From positions 1,945,001-2,009,000 of the forward strand of contig OX638292.1 in assembly GCA_951812285.1 (NCBI GenBank): a stretch of DNA of 64,000 nt, read 5' to 3'. Of the stretch, positions 31,694 through 40,382 are shown piece after piece. The first letter of the stretch is position 1; each line of letters opens with the position of its first letter. The translations under genes were made by a program, and so were the position numbers. Below the pieces are notes generated by a model that did no database searches, was not told the origin of the DNA, and saw only the letters and a program-made list of their open reading frames with translations. The DNA is from an uncultured Dehalococcoidia bacterium (GTDB lineage Bacteria > Chloroflexota > Dehalococcoidia > Lucifugimonadales > UBA1127).

Positions 31694-32086
31694 ATGAGCA
31701 CAGATGACCGTCAGAATGAGGCCAGGACAGTTGCCGACTCCAAGAACCTCACCGTCAGCGGTGAAACCAGCAGTGGTGTTTTGGTAGCAAGCGTCGCCGG
31801 TCGTGTCGACGGCAGCAACGCCCAGGACTTCCAGAGCGCCATCGAGACACTCTTGGGTGACGGCGCCGCTGCACTGGTGATGGACCTGGAAAACCTCGCC
31901 TACATCAGCAGCGCCGGCCTTCGCGTCATCCTCTTGATCTCCCGGCAGATGCAGGGGCGTTCCGGCAAGTTTGGTGTCTGCGGGTTGACCGGCGCGATCA
32001 GTGAAGTGTTCGCTCTCAGCGGCTTCGACAAGATTATCCCGATCCATGCCGCTCGAGCCGACGCCCTGTCGGCGCTTGGTGGCTAG
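31694..32086 (+). CDS. STAS-domain protein (anti-sigma factor antagonist-like), copy 2
   Basis: A 130-residue protein whose STAS core (ASVAGRVDGSNA, LVMDLENLAYISSAGLRV) is close to the canonical SpoIIAA/RsbV pattern with SSAG at the phosphorylation site. It differs from copy 1, which has ASDG. Start ATG 31694, with AAGGAGCAAGG; 55 in-frame upstream codons lack protein character and are rejected. It is 245 bp from copy 1, and a TACAAT -10-like element sits in that gap, so it may also have its own promoter. Two antagonists for one kinase suggests parallel inputs. Confidence 0.86.
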   Translation: MSTDDRQNEARTVADSKNLTVSGETSSGVLVASVAGRVDGSNAQDFQSAIETLLGDGAAALVMDLENLAYISSAGLRVILLISRQMQGRSGKFGVCGLTGAISEVFALSGFDKIIPIHAARADALSALGG

Positions 32087-32195
32087 GGCAGCTCTCACTG
32101 ACGTTCCGAGACTACCCTAAGCCATCTGGGAAAGTCCCTGTTGACATCAATGCCGCGTCCAGCTTCAAGTAGCCCTGACAGGGAGTGAAACACGC

Positions 32196-33380
32196 ATGGA
32201 ACAAACTGCGGAGAACGAACGCACCTATAAAATCCTGGTAGTGGACGACGAACCGGACGTCGAGCCACTGGTCCTCCAACGCATGCGGCGGCGCATCCGC
32301 TCCGGCAGGTACACGTTCGTGTTCGCGCAGAACGGCGTGGAGGCCCTTGAGCGACTCCAGAATGACGGCACCATCGACATGGTGGTGTCCGACATCAACA
32401 TGCCGCAGATGGACGGATTGACCCTGCTTCAACAGATTCCCAACGTGGACCCGGACATTCGCGCGGTAATAATCTCCGCCTACGGCGACATGAAGAACAT
32501 CCGCACCGCCATGAATCGCGGCGCTTTCGACTTCGTGACCAAGCCAATCGACTTTGAGGACCTTGAGGTCACCATCGAGCGCACCCTGGGGCACATCGCC
32601 CAGTGGCGCGAGGCCCTCTCCTCCCGCGACAAGCTGGTCGCATTGCAGAATGAACTGGACGTCGCGCGCAACATGCAACAGTCCATTCTGCCCACCGCAT
32701 TCCCGAAGGGCGACGATTTTGAGATTTACGGGAGCATGGAGCCGGCTCGCAGCGTCGGCGGCGACTTCTTCGACGTCGTCCACCTAGACCATGAACGCGT
32801 CGGCGTCGCCATTGCGGACGTCTCGGGCAAGGGCGTGCCCGCCGCGCTGTTCATGATGTCGAGCCGTACGCTTCTCAAGGGTTCCGCCATAGGAAATCCA
32901 GAGCCGGCAGATGTGCTCCGCGAAGTCAACGACTTGCTAACCCAGGACAATGACGCCGCCATGTTCGTCACCGTCTTCTACGCTGTGTACGATCCCTACA
33001 CGGGTAGGTTCACCTACGCAAACGGCGGTCACAATGCCCCCCTGCTCGTCAAGGCAAACGGAGAGCGCTCCCTTCTTCCCCTGACCGCAGGGTTGGCGTT
33101 GGCGATCGTGCCAGACATGGAGTTCCAGCAGGACTCGATTGTGCTCAGTCCCGGTGACACCGTGGTCTTGTATACCGACGGTGTCAATGAGGCCATGAAC
33201 AGGGACCACGAGGAATTTGGCAACGACAGGCTCCTCGAAATCTTCGCCGGCAAACCACCCGAGTCGGCGACCGAGGCCAACGATTTGACATTTGATGCGG
33301 TGGCAGCATTTGTTGCGGGCGCCGCCCAGTCCGATGACATCACCTGCCTAGTCGTTCATCGCAAGGGGGCCAACTCTTGA
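32196..33380 (+). CDS. Response regulator with PP2C/SpoIIE phosphatase output (RsbU-like)
   Basis: A 394-residue protein. Receiver domain 12-130: acidic pair DD in VVDDEP, phospho-acceptor Asp66 (SDINMP), Ser94, Lys116 (TKPID). A coiled-coil linker follows (about 135-165), then a PP2C/SpoIIE domain with SVGGDFFDV (Asp190), IADVSGKGVPAAL (Asp208), NGGHNAPLL, YTDGVNEA and SDDITCLV metal motifs. Phosphorylation of the receiver would switch dephosphorylation of the STAS partners. It overlaps the next gene by 4 bp. The histidine kinase at 35117 is the obvious candidate donor. Confidence 0.9.
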   Translation: MEQTAENERTYKILVVDDEPDVEPLVLQRMRRRIRSGRYTFVFAQNGVEALERLQNDGTIDMVVSDINMPQMDGLTLLQQIPNVDPDIRAVIISAYGDMKNIRTAMNRGAFDFVTKPIDFEDLEVTIERTLGHIAQWREALSSRDKLVALQNELDVARNMQQSILPTAFPKGDDFEIYGSMEPARSVGGDFFDVVHLDHERVGVAIADVSGKGVPAALFMMSSRTLLKGSAIGNPEPADVLREVNDLLTQDNDAAMFVTVFYAVYDPYTGRFTYANGGHNAPLLVKANGERSLLPLTAGLALAIVPDMEFQQDSIVLSPGDTVVLYTDGVNEAMNRDHEEFGNDRLLEIFAGKPPESATEANDLTFDAVAAFVAGAAQSDDITCLVVHRKGANS

Positions 33381-33796
33381 GCGAGACTCTTGCACTGAAG
33401 GTTCACACCAACCGCGGTGAGATCAGCCACATCACTGCCGAGGTCGAGACCCTCGCAGAGCGCGAGGGCTGGGCGCCGGACCTTGCCTTCAAGGTCAACC
33501 TGGCCCTGGAAGAGTTGGTCATCAACATCATGGACTATGGCTTTGATGGCGGGGACCACGAAATCGACATTACCCTCATCTCTGAGGACCATCAGCTTAC
33601 CATCGAGATTTCTGACAGTGGCAAGGCCTTCGACCCCTTGACGGATGCCCCCGAGCCCGACGTGAATGCCCCCATGGACGAGCGTCCTATCGGCGGTCTC
33701 GGTGTCTATCTTGTCCGAAACATGATGGACGACATGAAGTATCGTAGAGAGGGTGACCGCAACTACCTCACGTTGGTCGCCAATAGGGAGAAGTAG
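33377..33796 (+). CDS. RsbW-like serine kinase / anti-sigma factor (HATPase_c_2)
   Basis: A 139-residue GHKL ATPase. N-box ALEELVINIMDYGF, G1 box ISDSGKAFDP and G2 region GGLGVYLVRNMMD. These are characteristic of RsbW/SpoIIAB-type kinases that phosphorylate STAS partners and sequester a sigma factor. The start is TTG, embedded in TTGA shared with the stop of the phosphatase gene, so the two are translationally coupled. The ribosome site is CAAGGGGG. The target that it sequesters is not encoded here; it may not be a sigma factor. Confidence 0.85.
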   Translation: MSETLALKVHTNRGEISHITAEVETLAEREGWAPDLAFKVNLALEELVINIMDYGFDGGDHEIDITLISEDHQLTIEISDSGKAFDPLTDAPEPDVNAPMDERPIGGLGVYLVRNMMDDMKYRREGDRNYLTLVANREK

Positions 33797-33801
33797 ATCG
33801 G

Positions 33802-35106
33802 ATGCCTGGAGAACAGACGGCCATGCGCTCCACAACTGGGAGCGGAGTGGCCAAGGCTCTCTTGATTGCCTCCGTTCTCTTCGCCATCGTGTCCGCTTCC
33901 TGCGACCTGATTCCCGGCGGAGAAGACGCGGAAGTCAACGACACCGGGATCATGGATGATGTCGCCGCCCCTGTTCCGACTGCTGAGCCCGTAGACGAAG
34001 GCGTCCCTGGCGTCTTTCCAGACCGTATCCACTTTGGGCAGAGTGCCGATTTCTCCGGAACCGCCAGGGCGCTCGGCACCAACATGCGCCTTGGCATCCT
34101 GATGGCTTTCAATGAGGTCAATGAAACGGGCGGCATCAACGGCCGACGCTTGGAACTCTCCAACCTCGACGACCTCTACACACCGGACAAGGCCGTTCTC
34201 AACACCATCAGGCTCATAGAAGAGCTCGAGGTCTTTGCGCTAATCGGCGCCGTCGGCACGCCGACCTCCCGTGCCGCCGTACCCGTCGCACAGGAAGCAG
34301 GCGTCCCGTACATTGCTCCCTTCACCGGCGCTGAGTTCTTGCGAGACCCAGGCTTGAACCAGGTCCTCAATCTCCGCTCCTCTTACTATCAGGAGACGGA
34401 GGAAATGGTGGAGCGACTGACCACGGATCTAGGCATCACCCGCATTTCAATCTTCTACCAAGATGACTCCTTCGGACGCGCCGGGCTTCAGGGCGTCCTC
34501 AACGCAATGGAAAAGCGTGACATGGAGTTAGCCTCCATCGGCCTCTACCAGCGGCTTACCACCGCCGTCAAGGCTGCCCTGCTGGACATTCGGCAGGGTG
34601 ACCCGCAGGCCGTCATCATCATTGGCGCGTATCAGCCGGCGGCTGCGCTCATTCAGTGGTCCCGGCATCTGGGCTTGGATCCGGTATTCATCGCCGTGTC
34701 CTTTGTGGGCAGCAACGCCTTGGCCGAGAGCTTGGGAGCGAACGGCAAGGACGTCTTTGTTACGCAAGTCGTGCCATTCCCCACGGACGACACCCTTCCG
34801 ATTACCCAGGAATACCTGCAGGCCATAGAACGATACTTCCCCGGCAGAGAGCCTGGATTCGTGTCCTTTGAAGGTTACCTTGCTGGCAAGCTGGCCGTCG
34901 AGGGCGTACGACGCTGCGGAGAAGACCTTACGAGGGAGTGCTTCCTGGAATCGCTGCGTGATGGGGAACCTATCGACCTCGGCGGCTTCCGTGTACAGTA
35001 CGGTCAGGGTGACAATCAGGGCTCGGACAGAGTCTTCATCACCCGGATTGACGAAGAGGGCGAGTTTCAGCCAATAACCAACTTGCGGGACGCATTCGTT
35101 CAATAG
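33802..35106 (+). CDS. Periplasmic-type ligand-binding lipoprotein (Leu/Ile/Val-binding family)
   Basis: A 434-residue protein. The N-terminal signal ends in VSASC (lipidated Cys about residue 34), followed by a short acidic linker and a type I periplasmic binding fold: IHFGQSADFSGTARALG, NMRLGILMAFNEVNETGGINGR split as FNEVNETGGINGR, IGAVGTPTSRAAVPVAQE, YIAPFTGAEFLRDP, and a C-terminal VSFEGYLAGKLAVEGV. This is the Peripla_BP_6 (LivJ/urea/amide) family. There is no ABC permease nearby. It sits 5 bp after the RsbW-like gene and 10 bp before a histidine kinase, so it more likely presents a ligand to the kinase than to a transporter. Confidence 0.85.
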   Translation: MPGEQTAMRSTTGSGVAKALLIASVLFAIVSASCDLIPGGEDAEVNDTGIMDDVAAPVPTAEPVDEGVPGVFPDRIHFGQSADFSGTARALGTNMRLGILMAFNEVNETGGINGRRLELSNLDDLYTPDKAVLNTIRLIEELEVFALIGAVGTPTSRAAVPVAQEAGVPYIAPFTGAEFLRDPGLNQVLNLRSSYYQETEEMVERLTTDLGITRISIFYQDDSFGRAGLQGVLNAMEKRDMELASIGLYQRLTTAVKAALLDIRQGDPQAVIIIGAYQPAAALIQWSRHLGLDPVFIAVSFVGSNALAESLGANGKDVFVTQVVPFPTDDTLPITQEYLQAIERYFPGREPGFVSFEGYLAGKLAVEGVRRCGEDLTRECFLESLRDGEPIDLGGFRVQYGQGDNQGSDRVFITRIDEEGEFQPITNLRDAFVQ

Positions 35107-35116
35107 GGGCAGTGTC

Positions 35117-37351
35117 ATGCTCAGGTCATTCTTGAATCTCCGCTATCGGATCTCCACCCAGCTCTATATGGCCCTGGGTAGCGCGGTGGGCCTCACCATC
35201 GCCGCCAGTCTTGTCGGCTGGTTCTCCTTCAACAACCTTGGCGAGGTCCAAAGCCGTGTGAACGATGACACGGTGCCTGAACTTACGGCGGCGTTCAAGG
35301 TCGCCCAGAGCACTGCGGCCCTCACCGATGCCGCACCCCGACTCGCCAACGCCAACTCCTTCCAGGACCTCGCCACCATCGCCTCCAGCGTTGAGGAGTC
35401 TCACCAGGATCTACTTGAGGACCTTTCGGACCTCCGGAGCGGGGAAGAGCACACCGCCATATTCCTCGGCATTGAGTCCAACGTCGATAACCTGCTCAGC
35501 AATATCGACGCCATAAGGGAACTGCGCTCCACTCACTTTCAACTGGCTTCCCGCTCCAACTTCCTTCGCCAGGAGCTTGCTGACGTCCGGGAGCAATTGG
35601 ACGGGCTGCTGGTTTCCGAAGTCGACGACCAGCTCTTTTTCACTATGACGGGATACAGGACGCTTGAGGATCCGCCTGTCTCGTCAGAGGAATACTTCGC
35701 CCCAGAGCAGCTTGGACGCTACCGCTTACTGGCGGACCTGCACGCCCAGTCGGACAGCTCGACGCTCCTGTTGGAGAGCGCCTTCAGCATTTCCGCAGCG
35801 GCCCTCCTGGAGCCGTTGGCAGAGAGCTTTGAGTCCTCCTCCGGTGAGATCTTCCGCATTCAGACGGCCATGGGTGACAGTGTTCTTCAAGAGGAGCTGG
35901 ACCCGCTGCTAGACCAGCTCGTAGAGTTGGGCACTGGTGATGAGGGAGTGTTCATTACGCTGGGTGAGGCCCTGCGACTTGAGGAGAGACAGGAGCTGCT
36001 TGCCGCAGAAAACCGTGGCATTTCCGTCGGCCTCGTGTCGCAGGTTGACAGCCTGGTTGATGCCGCCAACGTCCGTGCTGAGGAGGCCACGCTGGCGTCC
36101 GAGGAGGCAATCTACACCGGACAGGCGCTGCTTCTTTCCATCAGCGCCATCAGCGTTGGCGGCGCCATCCTCATCGCCTGGCTCTTCGTCGGCCGCTCTC
36201 TGTTGCGACGCCTTGCGACGCTGTCCGCCTGGATGCGGCGCATGGCCAGCGGTGACCTCGAAGCACAGGTCGAGATGAAGGGCCGCGACGAGGTCGCCAA
36301 CATGGCCGCCGCGCTGGAGGTCTTCCGCCAGCACGCCCTGGAAGTGCAGCGCCTCAACCTGGTCGAAGAGCTCGCGGGCGAGCTACAGGGCAAGAACGAG
36401 CAATTGGAGAGCGCCCTCGGCCAGCTCAACCGCGCACAGGACCAGATAGTGATGCGTGAGAAGTTGGCTGCGCTTGGTGAGCTCACGGCCGGCGTGGCCC
36501 ACGAGATTCGCAATCCGCTCAACTTCGTCAAGAACTTCTCGGAGGTTTCAACGGAGCTCCTGGAAGAGCTGCATGAAGTCCTTGACGAGGCCGGCGACAG
36601 TATCCCGCAGAAGAAGAGGGACGAGATCCAGGAAATCTCCGAAGACCTGTCCAGCAACCTCGAGCGCATTGGCTCACACACGGCGCGCGCCAACCGCATC
36701 GTCCACGACATGCTCATGATGGGCCGCGACACCGCCGAGTGGCAGACCATCGACATCAACAACATGGTCGATGAATACTCCCGGCTGGCGTTCCATAGCG
36801 CGCGCGCAACCGATCCCGACTTCCAATTGGACCTGCAGGTGTCACTGGACGACAACGTTGGCCAGTTGGAGGCAATCCCGCAGGACCTTGGCCGCGTCTT
36901 CCTCAACATCGTCAGCAACGCCTGTTACGCCACCGACGAGAAGAGAAAGGAAATCCTCCGCACAGGCGGCGACTACATGCCAACGGTATGGATCAACACG
37001 GCCAAGAACGATGAACAGATCACCATCAAGGTCCGGGACAACGCCAATGGCATGCCCCAGGATGTTGTGGAGAAGATATTCAACCCGTTCTTTACGACAA
37101 AGCCCTCCGGACAGGGCACAGGACTAGGGCTGGCCATCTCCAACGACATTGTCAGGGAGCACGGTGGCTCAATCGATGTCGTGAGCACCCCGGGCGAGGG
37201 CACGGAGATGATCGTACATTTGCCGTTGGTGAACGCGGCCCGCGCCTCCGAGACTTCTGAAGAAACCGCTGCTGTCGTAGATGATGACGAGGCAGGCGAA
37301 GATGAAGGGGCGGTTGCCGCCGCGGAGGCCGACTCTGCAGATGGCGCCTAG
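35117..37351 (+). CDS. Transmembrane sensor histidine kinase with long extracytoplasmic domain
   Basis: A 744-residue protein. TM1 is about residues 17-38 and an alpha-helical extracytoplasmic sensor domain spans about 39-333. TM2 is about 334-358 and is followed by HAMP (about 359-415, with LEVFRQHALEVQRLN). A coiled coil leads to a HisKA domain with HEIRNPLNF (phospho-His about 461). HATPase_c has the N-box IVSNACYATD, G1 DNANGMPQD and G2 GTGLGLAISND. The C-terminal 45 residues are highly acidic (DDDEAGEDEGA). It would phosphorylate the receiver of the phosphatase three genes upstream. The helical sensor and adjacent binding protein resemble TorS/TorT-type pairs in concept. Confidence 0.9.
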   Translation: MLRSFLNLRYRISTQLYMALGSAVGLTIAASLVGWFSFNNLGEVQSRVNDDTVPELTAAFKVAQSTAALTDAAPRLANANSFQDLATIASSVEESHQDLLEDLSDLRSGEEHTAIFLGIESNVDNLLSNIDAIRELRSTHFQLASRSNFLRQELADVREQLDGLLVSEVDDQLFFTMTGYRTLEDPPVSSEEYFAPEQLGRYRLLADLHAQSDSSTLLLESAFSISAAALLEPLAESFESSSGEIFRIQTAMGDSVLQEELDPLLDQLVELGTGDEGVFITLGEALRLEERQELLAAENRGISVGLVSQVDSLVDAANVRAEEATLASEEAIYTGQALLLSISAISVGGAILIAWLFVGRSLLRRLATLSAWMRRMASGDLEAQVEMKGRDEVANMAAALEVFRQHALEVQRLNLVEELAGELQGKNEQLESALGQLNRAQDQIVMREKLAALGELTAGVAHEIRNPLNFVKNFSEVSTELLEELHEVLDEAGDSIPQKKRDEIQEISEDLSSNLERIGSHTARANRIVHDMLMMGRDTAEWQTIDINNMVDEYSRLAFHSARATDPDFQLDLQVSLDDNVGQLEAIPQDLGRVFLNIVSNACYATDEKRKEILRTGGDYMPTVWINTAKNDEQITIKVRDNANGMPQDVVEKIFNPFFTTKPSGQGTGLGLAISNDIVREHGGSIDVVSTPGEGTEMIVHLPLVNAARASETSEETAAVVDDDEAGEDEGAVAAAEADSADGA

Positions 37352-37401
37352 CCTCCCCCAGTCAGCGCGGTTACAGCTCCGTTGCCAGAGTTGATTGGGG
37401 T

Positions 37402-39282
37402 CTAGACCACGGCTTCCTGTTGCTGGGGAAACATCTCCAGCACCATCTGCACAATCCCGTCTGTGTCGAGTTGAAGCTGCCGCCGCTGGTCGGCTGCCGT
37501 GCCGTGCTCCACGAAGGAGTCAGGCATGCCGATTCGGCGGACCGTCACTCCCTCAACCCCCGCGTCCGACAGCGCCTCCAGAACCGCGGAGCCAAATCCG
37601 CCGGCCAAGACGTTTTCCTCGATGGTCACGATGCGGCCCGTGTTGCGGGCGGCGTCGAGCAGCAGGTCCACGTCCAGGGGCTTCACAAAGAGCGCATTGA
37701 CCACGCCGCAGGCAATGCCGAGCTCCGCCAGCCTGTCGGATGCCTGCATGGCCGCGGTGCCGGGCTTCCCCAACACGAACAGCGTCACGTCTCGCCCCTC
37801 GCGCATGACGATGCCTTTGCCAACCGGCAATTCCTGCAACTCGTCGTCCAGCTCGGCGCCGGCGGCTGCTCCCCGCGCGATGCGGATGGCGAAAGGCCCC
37901 GGGTGTCGGTACGCCGTGTAGATCAGGTGTTGCAGGTCGTTTTCATCCATCGGCGCCGCCACAACGGCGTTGGGCAGCACTCGCAGGTAGGATATGTCGA
38001 AAGCGCCGTGGTGAGTCTTGCCGTCTTCACCGACGATGCCGGCCCGGTCGGCGATGAGTGTCACCGGAAGGTTGGGCAAGCACACGTCGTGCACTACCTG
38101 GTCGAACGCGCGTTGCATGAACGTGGAATAGATGGACACAAACGGGTGCATGCCATCCGTAGCCATTCCGGCAGCCATGCTCACCGCATGCTGCTCCGCG
38201 ATGCCGACATCAAACACCCGGTCGGGGAACTCCTGCTGTACTTCCGCGAGCCCGGTGCCCTCCAGCATGGCGGCGGAGATGCCCACGACCTTGCTGTCCT
38301 CCTGCATAATGCGGCGGATCGTCTTGGAAAACACCGCCGAATAGGTTGGCGCACCAGAGCCTGCCCCCAACGGTGAGCTTGGCTGGTGGAACTTCACCGG
38401 GTCGTCTTCGGCCGGCTTGTATCCGTGTCCCTTGTGCGTTACCACATGGACCAGCGGCACACGGCCCAACGTGACCTTGGCCTGCTCCAGTGTCTCTTCG
38501 AGTTGCTTTATGTCATGCCCGTCGACGGGCCCCAAGTAGTGGAAGCCCATCTCCGTCCACATGACCGTTGGCAGGATGAATCCCTCGATGCCGCCGCCCA
38601 ACCTCTTTACGAGCCGATAGATCGCCTCGCCGGTGGGCACCCTCTTGGACAGCGCGCGCATGCGCTCGATGACTGCCTGGTACTCCGGGTGGCTGATGAG
38701 CTTTCTGCGCCAGTTGGTGAGAAAGCCGATGTTCTCCGAGATCGACATGCCGTTGTCGTTCAGCACAACGATGAGTCGCTCTGGATTGCGGTGGACCAGG
38801 TTGTTTAGCGCCTCGAGGCTCGAGCCGGACGTCAGCGCGCCGTCGCCGACGACGCAGACCGTCCACGCGTCTGTACCCCGGTTGGCGATGCTCTCAGCTA
38901 TGCCGTGGGCCACCGAGAGGCCGGTTCCAGCGTGCCCTGCCACCAGGACGTCGTGCGGACTCTCCATGGGCTCGCCAAAGCCCGAGAGTCCGCCTTCCAG
39001 CCTGATGTCCTTGAACTCGTCGCGCCTGCCGGTCACCAGCTTGTGCGTGTAGAGCTGGTTGGTCGTATCCCAGATGATGCGGTCCGTCGGGCTATTGAAT
39101 ACCCTGTGGATCCCCAGCGTAAGCTCCACCACGCCAAGGTTTGACGCCAGGTGGCCCCCCCGCTGCGTGATGACGGAGATGATGGTGTCCCGCGCTTCCT
39201 GCGCAACCTGCTCAACCTCCGCCCGCGACAATGCCTTGAGGTCGTCTGGACCATCAATCCTGTCCAAGAAGCGGTCAGTCAT
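37402..39282 (-). CDS. dxs: 1-deoxy-D-xylulose-5-phosphate synthase
   Basis: A 626-residue thiamine-diphosphate enzyme catalysing the first step of the MEP isoprenoid pathway from pyruvate and glyceraldehyde 3-phosphate. Landmarks: HLASNLGVVELTLGIH, SVAHGIAESI, GDGALTSGSSLEALNN (ThDP motif), NDNGMSIS, FHQPS, the transketolase-like central domain (DVGIAEQHAVSMAAGMA) and a C-terminal domain (TIEENVLAGGFGSAV, PDSFVEHG). Full length for the family. The ThDP loop reads ALTSGSS where many enzymes have AMTGGMA, a tolerated variation. ATG at 39282 with AAAGGAGAC. Single gene; convergent with the histidine kinase gene. Confidence 0.93.
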   Translation of the reverse strand: MTDRFLDRIDGPDDLKALSRAEVEQVAQEARDTIISVITQRGGHLASNLGVVELTLGIHRVFNSPTDRIIWDTTNQLYTHKLVTGRRDEFKDIRLEGGLSGFGEPMESPHDVLVAGHAGTGLSVAHGIAESIANRGTDAWTVCVVGDGALTSGSSLEALNNLVHRNPERLIVVLNDNGMSISENIGFLTNWRRKLISHPEYQAVIERMRALSKRVPTGEAIYRLVKRLGGGIEGFILPTVMWTEMGFHYLGPVDGHDIKQLEETLEQAKVTLGRVPLVHVVTHKGHGYKPAEDDPVKFHQPSSPLGAGSGAPTYSAVFSKTIRRIMQEDSKVVGISAAMLEGTGLAEVQQEFPDRVFDVGIAEQHAVSMAAGMATDGMHPFVSIYSTFMQRAFDQVVHDVCLPNLPVTLIADRAGIVGEDGKTHHGAFDISYLRVLPNAVVAAPMDENDLQHLIYTAYRHPGPFAIRIARGAAAGAELDDELQELPVGKGIVMREGRDVTLFVLGKPGTAAMQASDRLAELGIACGVVNALFVKPLDVDLLLDAARNTGRIVTIEENVLAGGFGSAVLEALSDAGVEGVTVRRIGMPDSFVEHGTAADQRRQLQLDTDGIVQMVLEMFPQQQEAVV

Positions 39283-39448
39283 CTAATGTCTCCTTTTGCA
39301 GGTAGGCGACCACGCGCAAAAGTGGGTAGTTACGAGAATACCCTTCTCTACGCTACTCTACGGGATTCGCTGCCTTGATACAAGGAGAGCCATTTGGAGG
39401 CGGCAAACTGAGACCGTGTGCCAATTCAGCGGCGGCCTCCCACGCTTG

Positions 39449-39966
39449 TCACCAACCCCGAGATCGTTCGTCATAAACGTGGTCCGGCAACTTGCAGCTA
39501 AAGCCGGGCTCGTCAAAGGCTGACACCGCCAGGGACTGGATGAAGTTGTTGAAGTGGCTGTCGGGAGTGGGCCGATTTGGAATTCGCGTGCCGGCATGAA
39601 ACTCGTCGAAGTTCACCCAGCAGGGGACCTCCCCCGCCTTGCGAAAGAACTCTCGAAGACCCTCTGGAGCATCACGTAGAGCGCCTCAAGCATCCTGCTC
39701 GATGTTCGCCTCGACGAAATGGTCCGAGTCCTGTCTGCTCAGCATGGAGAGGTCGTCCATAGCCGCATCAGCAAGAGGGTCACCGACCCAGGCATTGGCG
39801 ACGTAGTTGGCCGTAAGCTCAGGGTTCTGAGCATAGGCTTTCTCATACCTGCCCAAATAGTCAGTTGGGATGCGGTCCAGCAGCGTCAGCAAAGCCTCTA
39901 CTCTGGCCCTTCAGGTACAAACGTTCCCCGTCGGCGCATATGCTGGAGCAATTCGAGAAGCCTCAT
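39449..39966 (-). pseudogene. Decayed MpaB-like (DUF2236) oxygenase gene
   Basis: An ATG at 39966 begins MRLLELLQHMRRRG, which stops; a +1/-1 shift at about 39890 leads into LLTLLDRIPTDYLGRY, then VGDPLADAAMDDL to EQDA and a TGA at 39684-39686. Directly after this stop the same frame continues as ALRDAPEGLREFF and EVPCWVNFDEFHAG, to a TGA at 39449. The DPLAD and VPxWV segments match MpaB-type oxygenase N-termini as I know them; the rest of that ~400-residue protein is missing. One frameshift, one in-frame stop and the 3' truncation mark it as a relic. Identity is tentative. Confidence 0.5.
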
Positions 39967-40382
39967 AGAGCATCCTGTGTTTTCCATAGTGTGCTAGAGA
40001 CGTGCTTGACATGAATCTACCTTATAGCAGTGCTAATGCGCCAACTTCCGCAAGTTGAGTTGAAATTGTGCAATGCTTTTGTCGGTCAATTAATGCGTAT
40101 CATGCACCTGCCATACTACCTAATCGAACCACACACGCTTTCGACAGAACTGTTGCTACCAATGACGTTTCCAGCCATTTCTACCATGGTGAGGTCAGGA
40201 ATTTCACAAATTGTTCTTCGATCCTAACGGACATTCCGCTATACACAGTCTTTGACTCTTGCCCAATCTGCACCTGATGCAGGACTCCTCTAAACGTCGT
40301 ATAGTATAGGGTGCTTCTGGCTTGCGGGTGCTTCCTCGCTTGCCATGCGCTCCATTCCAACCGGCGTACCCAAGGAGGAGCT
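39967..40382. other. AT-richer intergenic stretch
   Basis: No gene supported. Contains a small inverted repeat (CAACTT-CCGC-AAGTTG near 40045), a TTGACA near 40007 without a matching -10, and a TATAGT at 40300-40305 that could be the -10 for the collagen-like lipoprotein gene (no good -35). Confidence 0.4.
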
